NCBI GenBank assembly: GCA_035625915.1
Contig: DASPOR010000138.1
Span: 1 to 50,792, forward strand
Direction of reading: 5' to 3'
DNA from: Alphaproteobacteria bacterium
GTDB taxonomy: Bacteria > Pseudomonadota > Alphaproteobacteria > JACZXZ01
DNA: 50,792 nt
Below the pieces are notes generated by a model that was given only the letters and a program-made list of their open reading frames with translations, searched no databases and was not told where the DNA came from. Shown one piece after another: positions 44,849 to 50,792 of this stretch (positions within the stretch are counted from its first letter, which is position 1; each line of letters starts with the position of its first letter). Position numbers and translations under genes: made by a program.

Positions 44849-47161
44849 TCAGCTACGCGTGAGTGTCTCGAGGATAGCCGCTGGACGAATGGGCAGGTGT
44901 CGAAGCCGCACGCCTACGGCAGCAAAGATAGCATTGCCGATGGCGGGAGCAACCACGGTTGTCGCCGGCTCGCCGAGGCCAACTGGCGCTTCCTTACTCT
45001 CGACAAGCTCGACATCGAGATCGGGCACGTCACCCATGCGCAGCGGTGTGTATGTGTCGAGATTGGTGTCTCTCGGCGACCCGTTCACGAATTCCGACCC
45101 CTCATGCAGCGCCATGCTCAATCCCCATAGCGCAGCGCCTTCAATTTGCGCCTTGGCGCCATCAGGGTGCACGATCGTGCCTGCATCGACGACCAGGGTC
45201 AGTTTTTCGACGATGATGCGACCGCTCGCGCGATCGACGCGCACACGCGCGACGCATGCGAGCCAGGTCGGCATGCTGCGCTCCTGACCGAACGTCGTCG
45301 CAATGCCCAGCCCGACGTCCTGAGGCATCGCACTACCCCATGCTGCTTTTTCGGCAACGCGAGCCAGTACGGCCGCTTGCCGTCGCGCGCCGCCTACGGC
45401 GTTCGGTGCGCTGCCGGCATTTCGTCCAGCACCGTCGAGAAGGCGTAACCGGAAGGCCACCGGATCGACTTTCGCAACGTGTGCGGCTTCATCCATGAAG
45501 CTTTCCAGCGCCCAGTTGACCCAACCCGAACCAACCGAGCGGAGCCAGCCCGGTCGGAAGGTTTGATTCGCGAGATCGTTGAGCAAGGCGCGGACCCGGT
45601 GTGCACCCACGGTGTACCAATGGTCTGCGCCGTGGATGGCAAACGGATCGTACGCGACGCCATTTTTGTCCTTCGGCATGAAAAACGGCGCGTAGGCGGC
45701 AGTGGGCCAACCGGCCGCCGCATCATGCTCCATCGCCGTAACCTGGCCGTTTTCTCCGAATGCCATACGCAATCGCTGCACCGAGGGCGACCGGGGGCAG
45801 TCGAAACGCATGTCATCCGCTCGCGTCGCGATCATCTTGACTGGCCTTCCCACCGCCTTGGCAGCGAGTGCGACCGGCACGGCGTAGTCGCCGCCAAGCC
45901 GTCGGCCAAACCCGCCCCCAAGGAGGTAACTGCGTATGACGATCTTGTCCTGGCTGCGGCCGAGCGCCTTGGATAGCCAAGACAACGCCAAGGTCGGCCA
46001 CTGGCTTCCCGTGTGCACCTCAAACACACCATCTTTCTCGAACGCGAGACCGTTGATCGGCTCGAGCGCAAAATGCATCACGGTGCTGGTCGTGTAGGTC
46101 TGGTCCAGCGTTCGTTTCGCCGCCGCGAAAGCGGAATCCACGCCGGGATCGTCGACAACAAGCGCACCACCATTTTTGTCAGAGATCAAATCGGCAGCAC
46201 GCCGTTGCAAATCCTGTTCGGAGACATGCGCAGCCTTGGGGGTGCTCCAGTCGACCTTTACTAAGTCGGCAGCTCGGTTAGCCGCCGTGAAGCTTTCGGC
46301 ATAGACCATTACCCAACCCGGCGCTGTGCCAGACGGGTCATCGAGCGCCAAGCTTTTGATGTAGCCGGGCACGCTCTTGGCTGCAGAATCATCGATCGAG
46401 ACGACCGAGCAGTCGTAACGCGTCGGCGGCACCTTTGGACGAGCGTAGACCATCCCTTCCACCGCCACATCGATCCCGTAGCGTGCCTCGCCATTGACCT
46501 TGGCAGGAATGTCGAGTGCCGTTGTGTCGCCTCCGATCAGACGCCGTTCGGCCGCAGGCTTTATCGGCATCTCCTTCAGCTCGTCCGGCGTGTAGCTTCG
46601 GTTCAGATTGCCGCGCACCACGATATCGCCGTATGCAACCGACTGGCTTCCAGACACGACTGTGCCGTTTCGTGCCGTACATGTATTTTTATCAACGTTC
46701 AGAAGTTTCGCTCCCTCTTCTATGAGAGCGATGCGGCCCGCAGCACCCGCGCGGCTGAGGACAGGAAAACTCTGCCATACCGACCAGCTGCCGCCGGTAA
46801 TCATCTCGCCCCATTTCGGATCGGTATCGACATGTACGATCACCACCTTGTTCCAGTCGGCCTCCAGCTCGTCGGCGAGGATGCGAGCAAGCGCCGTGCC
46901 GACGTGCTGACCCATTTCCGATCGAATAATGTTGACATTTATCTGGCCGTCGCGGCCGATTGAATACCAGATCGTCGGCTCAAACAGGTTGCCGGGAGCG
47001 GTCTGCTGCTCGACAGTCAACGGAAATTCGACCGCGCTCAGCGCGGAGCGCGCGTATCCCAGCACAATCCCCGCCTCGATCGTCGCAATCAGAAAATTTC
47101 GCCGCGATAGCGCAAAATCCGCGGAATCGGATGAAGACGGCTTGCAGAGGCGGCTAAGCAT
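44849..47161 (-). CDS. iorB: Molybdopterin cytosine dinucleotide hydroxylase large subunit (isoquinoline 1-oxidoreductase beta-like)
   Basis: This 770-residue molybdenum hydroxylase subunit hydroxylates N-heterocycles or oxidises aldehydes. A twin-arginine motif [17 protein letters not shown] near residue 20 indicates export to the periplasm, as in IorB. The molybdenum-cofactor segment [22 protein letters not shown] (in part), [14 protein letters not shown] and the C-terminal loop [21 protein letters not shown], with the catalytic Glu in GLGEP, match this family. The ATG at 47161 has GAGGAGG upstream and overlaps iorA by 8 nt. Electrons pass to the iron-sulphur subunit and then probably to the three-haem cytochrome. 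No XdhC-type maturation gene is adjacent. Confidence 0.9.
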   Translation of the reverse strand: MLSRLCKPSSSDSADFALSRRNFLIATIEAGIVLGYARSALSAVEFPLTVEQQTAPGNLFEPTIWYSIGRDGQINVNIIRSEMGQHVGTALARILADELEADWNKVVIVHVDTDPKWGEMITGGSWSVWQSFPVLSRAGAAGRIALIEEGAKLLNVDKNTCTARNGTVVSGSQSVAYGDIVVRGNLNRSYTPDELKEMPIKPAAERRLIGGDTTALDIPAKVNGEARYGIDVAVEGMVYARPKVPPTRYDCSVVSIDDSAAKSVPGYIKSLALDDPSGTAPGWVMVYAESFTAANRAADLVKVDWSTPKAAHVSEQDLQRRAADLISDKNGGALVVDDPGVDSAFAAAKRTLDQTYTTSTVMHFALEPINGLAFEKDGVFEVHTGSQWPTLALSWLSKALGRSQDKIVIRSYLLGGGFGRRLGGDYAVPVALAAKAVGRPVKMIATRADDMRFDCPRSPSVQRLRMAFGENGQVTAMEHDAAAGWPTAAYAPFFMPKDKNGVAYDPFAIHGADHWYTVGAHRVRALLNDLANQTFRPGWLRSVGSGWVNWALESFMDEAAHVAKVDPVAFRLRLLDGAGRNAGSAPNAVGGARRQAAVLARVAEKAAWGSAMPQDVGLGIATTFGQERSMPTWLACVARVRVDRASGRIIVEKLTLVVDAGTIVHPDGAKAQIEGAALWGLSMALHEGSEFVNGSPRDTNLDTYTPLRMGDVPDLDVELVESKEAPVGLGEPATTVVAPAIGNAIFAAVGVRLRHLPIRPAAILETLTRS

Positions 47162-47624
47162 GCGATCCTCCTCGTATGCGCGACGCCGCGAGTTTGATGG
47201 CACTCCGAATGCGGACGTAAGTCATACAACGACAGAGATTGCCCGCCATCACCGCGTTGATGTCCTGGTCGGTTGGATCCGGATAGTCCTTGAGCAGGGC
47301 AACCGCCTGCATGATCTGGCCCGACTGGCAATAGCCGCATTGTGGAACCTGCATTTCAATCCAGGCCGTTTGCAGGGGGTGGCTCCCATTGGGATCAAGT
47401 CCTTCGATGGTCGTGATTTTTGCGCCGGCGACAGCGCCAACTGCCGTGATGCACGATCGCGTGGGTCGACCGTCCACGTGAACGGTGCAGGCGCCGCACA
47501 TCCCGATCCCGCAACCGAACTTGCTGCCGGTGAGACTAAACTCGTCGCGGATCACCCATAGGAGCGGTGTGTCATCCGGACTTTGTACCGAGACGGTACG
47601 GCCATTGAGATCGAGCGTAGTCAT
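47154..47624 (-). CDS. iorA: (2Fe-2S)-binding small subunit of molybdenum hydroxylase
   Basis: This 156-residue protein has two 2Fe-2S centres. The plant-ferredoxin-type cluster is formed by the Cys in [19 protein letters not shown] and CITAVGAV. The second cluster is in [11 protein letters not shown] and [12 protein letters not shown]. It lacks a signal peptide and would travel across the membrane with the Tat-exported large subunit. Its start is 24 nt after the cytochrome gene, and its end overlaps iorB. Confidence 0.93.
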   Translation of the reverse strand: MTTLDLNGRTVSVQSPDDTPLLWVIRDEFSLTGSKFGCGIGMCGACTVHVDGRPTRSCITAVGAVAGAKITTIEGLDPNGSHPLQTAWIEMQVPQCGYCQSGQIMQAVALLKDYPDPTDQDINAVMAGNLCRCMTYVRIRSAIKLAASRIRGGSHA

Positions 47625-47648
47625 GATCGAACGGCTCCTGCTTTAATC

Positions 47649-48947
47649 TCAGTTGGACGTCCGTTGCGCGCGGGCGGCGGCTATCTTCTTTTCGAGATCT
47701 GTCCAGGGCGGCTTGTCCGTGCGAGTGCGCCGCAGATAAGCCGCAAGCCGCGCGATATCGGCATCTGAAAGTGCCGCAGCGTAGCTGGGCATCACGAGGC
47801 CTAGCCCACCTTCCGATACGCCGATCCCATTGAGCACAACGTGGATGAAATTCGCGGGCTCAGGCAGCGTCAGCGCGCTATTGAGCGCGAGTTCCGGACG
47901 CACGGCGAGCGGAGTGGGGCCGGCATTGTAGTGGCAACCGATGCAAACGCTGGCATAAAGACGGGCGTCGGGATCGTACTCCCACGTACTGCCGAGGCCG
48001 GACTTCGTCAGCGCTTCTTTCACCGTCGCATCGATCGCGCTTGTACGACTGGCCGCATGGTCGAGGTCCGCGAAATAGATCGCTTCGGCGCGGACATCGG
48101 AGTCAGGTACCGCCGAAAGACCGGCATGAACGACCGGAGACATCGGACCGGCGGTAACCCCATGAAGCGGGGCCACGCCGCTGCGCAAGTAACTGAAAAG
48201 TTCATCCTCGGTCCACGGTACGGGCGAGGGATTAGCATCCGTCAGGGCAGGTGCAATCCAGTTATCGACTATGGCACCTGCATAGGCATCCCCGCCCTTT
48301 TCGGCGCCAAGCATGTTGCGTGGCGTGTGACAATCGCCGCAATGACTAAGGCCTTCTGCCAAGTAGGCGCCGCGATTCCACTGGGCACTTTTCAATGCGT
48401 CCGGTTGATAGCGGCCGCTTCTGAAGAATAGGATTTTCCAGCCTTCCTGCAGAAAGCGGATGTTGAATGGGAATGGAATTGTGTTATCCGGCGCCTCGGC
48501 CCTGACTGCCGGCTGCGTCATTATATAAGCGTAGATTGCTTTGACATCGTCGTCCGAAACCTTGGTGAAGTGATCGTATGGGAATACCGGGAATAGGTGC
48601 GATCCGTCCCGCGAAACTCCCTCGCGCATCGCGCGGGTGAATGCCTCCAATGACCAGCGGCCGATTCCCGTCTCTGGTTCTGGTGTGATGTTCGGCGAAT
48701 AAATCGTTCCGAACGGTGTGCGCAGTGCAAGTCCGCCGGCCAACGGTGGTCCGCCCTGCCGGGTATGGCACGCCGCACAGTATCCGGCACCGGCGAGGAC
48801 CTCACCCTTTGCGATCAATTCGGGGGGAAAGTTGGTCTTGTCCGGCGGATCGACGGTCGCGATGGCCGGGCGCCACGCAAGCGCGAGAAACACGAGCAGA
48901 CACGCCATTCCTAGGGACCCGGCGCCGATGGCAATGCGTTTAAGCAT
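47649..48947 (-). CDS. Three-haem c-type cytochrome (alcohol dehydrogenase cytochrome subunit-like)
   Basis: This 432-residue membrane-anchored cytochrome has an N-terminal helix (SLGMACLLVFLALAW) and three CXXCH haem sites: CAACH near residue 57, CGDCH near 206 and CIGCH near 337. The Met-type axial regions are less clear. It resembles cytochrome subunits of quinohaemoprotein alcohol dehydrogenases, which pass electrons to ubiquinone. The order cytochrome, iorA, iorB in one operon indicates that it takes electrons from the molybdenum enzyme. The quinol oxidase encoded 5 kb away could be the final acceptor. Confidence 0.9.
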   Translation of the reverse strand: MLKRIAIGAGSLGMACLLVFLALAWRPAIATVDPPDKTNFPPELIAKGEVLAGAGYCAACHTRQGGPPLAGGLALRTPFGTIYSPNITPEPETGIGRWSLEAFTRAMREGVSRDGSHLFPVFPYDHFTKVSDDDVKAIYAYIMTQPAVRAEAPDNTIPFPFNIRFLQEGWKILFFRSGRYQPDALKSAQWNRGAYLAEGLSHCGDCHTPRNMLGAEKGGDAYAGAIVDNWIAPALTDANPSPVPWTEDELFSYLRSGVAPLHGVTAGPMSPVVHAGLSAVPDSDVRAEAIYFADLDHAASRTSAIDATVKEALTKSGLGSTWEYDPDARLYASVCIGCHYNAGPTPLAVRPELALNSALTLPEPANFIHVVLNGIGVSEGGLGLVMPSYAAALSDADIARLAAYLRRTRTDKPPWTDLEKKIAAARAQRTSN

Positions 48948-49100
48948 GAAGCACCATCAAAGACATGCCGCCTGTTGGCTACGAGCCTCGGCAGTATCAG
49001 CAGCTCTCGCTCGTAACCGATAACTGCGGCGGGACCCTGAACGATCGAGCCCGGAGGAGCCCCCACGACCCGTTCCACAACTGTACCAAATGCGCCGGCG

Positions 49101-49122
49101 AATCAATTAGACGAAAGTGTCG
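49101..49122. repeat. Imperfect direct repeat copy B, first part
   Basis: This matches 44618-44639 at 20 of 22 positions. On the minus strand it reads DTFV followed by a stop, as does copy A. It lies 154 bp upstream of the cytochrome gene start. Confidence 0.45.
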
Positions 49123-49331
49123 CCAATACATCGGCGTCAATGAACGCCCAGCACGGCGACCATGCGCCATTCACCGGCACACCTCACAACGCCGCTGTGG
49201 CTGCACTTGATAGAGTTTTTGACGCCCATCGCTTGTCTCTTGAGAAACGCCGCCGCGGAGCCACTCGCACTCGAGTAACTCCGAATGCTTGGTAACAGCC
49301 GACGACCGTCACGTCAAATGACTCCTGGTTA

Positions 49332-49352
49332 TCGGCGACACCATCGTCCAAT
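49332..49352. repeat. Imperfect direct repeat copy B, second part
   Basis: This matches 44637-44657 at 19 of 21 positions. In copy A the two parts are contiguous, whereas here 209 bp separate them. On the minus strand it encodes LDDGVAD against LDDSVTD in copy A. Confidence 0.4.
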
Positions 49353-49937
49353 AGCACCGCGTTCGGCCTCGTGGCATCTGTAAATCGGGCTAGCTGCCGA
49401 GCCGGCTCGACATTCGGCCCGCGGTGAACTCCGACGCTCGCGGAACCGACAGGACGAGGCTCCCAATGGAAAGGAGCATGGCTGGAAGTTACGCGACTCA
49501 ATTTCGCGAAAAGATTAGGGAAGCATGCAATCATCCCGAATTTGACGTAGACCCTTGGCCACGTTAGGTACTTCTACGATTGATGGGGAATTTCCATACC
49601 CAAGTTCAGGAGACACATTCACCAATAGCTAAGACTAAAAGAACCAATCCAAATCCGGCAAAAGGATTTTTATCATGTCGTGATTCGGATGTGCAAGGGT
49701 TTGGCTTACCGATTAGGCCACTTTCATCGCTCTTGTCATTACTGCTTTAGCAGCCATCGCTATTCGCTTTTTTACGTGGCGCACGACTCAATTCACTAAA
49801 TTACAAACTAAAACAGTGAGAGCTCTTGAGGGCGACCGTGTCGATGTGCGCTTCGGGAAAATAGTAAAGCGCGATTCTGAGTGGGACATTGTTATTAGCG
49901 TCGCAATTCTGGACACGCGGCGGCTTACGTAGAGAGC

Positions 49938-50285
49938 ATGAGGGTTATTTTTAATGACAAAGATAGCTCACAACAACCCCGGAAATATGAAGGTGCGAAC
50001 CGACGCAATATCAGGGACGTTCATTCTGCGATCAAGGGTCCTACGACATGGAGCCCTGGCCCTCCTTTCAAATTTGCGAGAGCGACAACTCCATTCTGTT
50101 ATGGGTACGTTCGTTATGAGGTCACCTTTGGCCACAAATGGGCCTCTAGATTCTCTATCCAAGTTTTTCCAGACAGAGCCGACCTCGAACGCTGCCCAAG
50201 TGTTGGACCACGTGAATATCGCGAGGAGACAGAAGGCTGGGAAGAAAACGAGTCGAATGCCGGACTGTCGCAGCCACCTGAATAG
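49938..50285 (+). CDS. Hypothetical protein, possibly 3' part of a decayed gene
   Basis: This frame encodes 115 residues starting at an ATG in an AT-rich stretch. The central segment TPFCYGYVRYEVTFGHKWASRFSIQVF follows a pattern (Tyr-Gly-x-Val-x-Tyr, then Phe-Gly-His and Arg-Phe) that I have seen at the C-terminus of many rhizobial and phage-associated hypothetical membrane proteins. The expected N-terminal membrane helix is not in this frame, but something like it occurs upstream in another frame (about 49739-49790). A frameshifted remnant is therefore as likely as an intact gene. Confidence 0.3.
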   Translation: MRVIFNDKDSSQQPRKYEGANRRNIRDVHSAIKGPTTWSPGPPFKFARATTPFCYGYVRYEVTFGHKWASRFSIQVFPDRADLERCPSVGPREYREETEGWEENESNAGLSQPPE

Positions 50286-50792
50286 CAGTCGTTTCTAAGT
50301 ACTTTCAGATTTGAGATATTCGCCTAGGGAACGCAAGCGGGCACTGGTGCGGCCCGGATCGCGGCAGGCGGGCAGCGGCTTGCAACCCCGATTTTGTGCA
50401 TCCCTATTTATTAGCCAAAAATCGGCCATGCTCCGCCATCATTCCACTAAATCTTTGATTTCAGGGCGCCCCCACGGGGACGGGAAGCTTTGTTCCAAAA
50501 ACCGCAGAAAACGACCCCATTCGAACCAGCGTCTAACCCATTTTAGACACATTTTAGACGCCCCTCTTGCCTCTGAAAAGACCGTCTTCTATCTGCAGGC
50601 CGTGGTCCGGTTTAAAGGGAGTATTGCGAAACAGTCCCATCCCTGCAATTCCCGTTGTGCTGCTCAGACCACATTTTCCTCTTCTAAGAAACAGCAGCAC
50701 CGAGCGGCCCCCGGGGTTTCGTAAGGAAAGCTGTGGCTGGCGCGGCCGCCGATAGCCGATTTTGTACCTAGTCTTATGTTGAGCACGCTGGT
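50286..50792. other. Right-edge region without recognised genes
   Basis: No convincing coding sequence is seen. Present are an inverted repeat CCGATTTT (50389-50396) with AAAATCGG (50418-50425), and a short tandem duplication of CATTTTAGAC at about 50539-50559. These could belong to a terminator and to mobile-element debris, but no integrase, transposase or tRNA gene was found in the window. Confidence 0.3.

Larger units (their letters stand above)
48948..49930. other. Gene-poor region upstream of cytochrome-iorAB operon
   Basis: No intact gene was recognised in this 1-kb stretch. A minus-strand open frame at 49184-49534 contains plausible protein pieces (GVHRGPNVEPARQLARF and RPNAVLLDDGVADN) related to the remnant at 44625. 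Further right the DNA becomes more AT-rich. A frame around 49739-49932 reads ALAAIAIRFFTWRTTQF and then ends at a stop, looking like the start of a small membrane protein that has decayed. The promoter for the cytochrome-iorAB operon should lie in the first 200 bp. Confidence 0.35.

Noticed and set aside
49472..49570. A 31-residue plus-strand ORF with a GGAAAGGAGC stretch before an internal ATG
   Set aside because: The spacing to the ATG is only about 2 nt and there is no family support; it probably arose by chance in a remnant region.
50539..50559. Tandem copies of CATTTTAGAC
   Set aside because: Only two short copies, too little to call a CRISPR or a functional repeat array.

Overview
The window looks like a GC-rich (roughly 60%) chromosomal segment of an alphaproteobacterium, probably a soil or rhizosphere heterotroph of the Hyphomicrobiales/Rhodospirillales type. 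This is inferred from the quinol oxidase operon type, the many ABC uptake operons with tightly overlapping ATGA/GTGA junctions, FixK/FNR-like boxes and the aromatic and isoquinoline-type oxidation genes. No rRNA, tRNA, CRISPR array or complete insertion sequence was seen.

Region 1 (1-10642) starts with a partial DUF3141 gene, a relative of PHA synthases (minus strand). A tripartite-efflux operon follows with two different adaptors and one RND pump (2130-7436). Then comes a three-gene acyl-phosphate operon: phosphate acyltransferase, acetate/propionate kinase and enoyl-ACP reductase (7701-10642). FixK/FNR-like palindromes lie upstream of the DUF3141 gene (1818-1831) and of the acyltransferase operon (7531-7544), suggesting that both respond to low oxygen.

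Region 2 (10665-20955) is a catabolic locus. A five-gene minus-strand operon encodes an isoaspartyl-peptidase-type hydrolase, an AstE/aspartoacylase-like deacylase, a creatininase-family amidohydrolase, a ketopantoate-reductase-like dehydrogenase and an SDR. A divergent peptide-type solute-binding protein gene and a four-gene DppBCDF-like ABC operon complete it. Read together, this is an uptake-and-hydrolysis pathway for an unidentified amide- or peptide-like compound. It is the best candidate for an undescribed system here.

Region 3 (21137-28439) holds an ArsR/SRPBCC pair, a VOC protein, an orphan Rieske oxygenase, a DUF2252 protein, and an alpha/beta hydrolase divergent from a GntR regulator plus luciferase-like monooxygenase pair across a perfect 14-bp operator-like palindrome.

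Region 4 (28443-38964) holds a branched-chain-type ABC operon in which permease LivM and ATPase LivG are fused into one protein. It is followed by a ChaA-like cation antiporter, a GltS glutamate symporter, a 3-hydroxybenzoate 6-hydroxylase-like flavoprotein and a second VOC protein.

Region 5 (39062-48947) is respiratory and oxidative: cyoDCBA quinol oxidase, an enoyl-CoA hydratase-like protein, and a periplasmic molybdenum hydroxylase (IorAB type) with a three-haem cytochrome c that would carry its electrons. Short imperfect repeats flank this last cluster.

The final 1.8 kb (48948-50792) is poor in genes and more AT-rich towards the end. It holds one doubtful hypothetical ORF and looks decayed.
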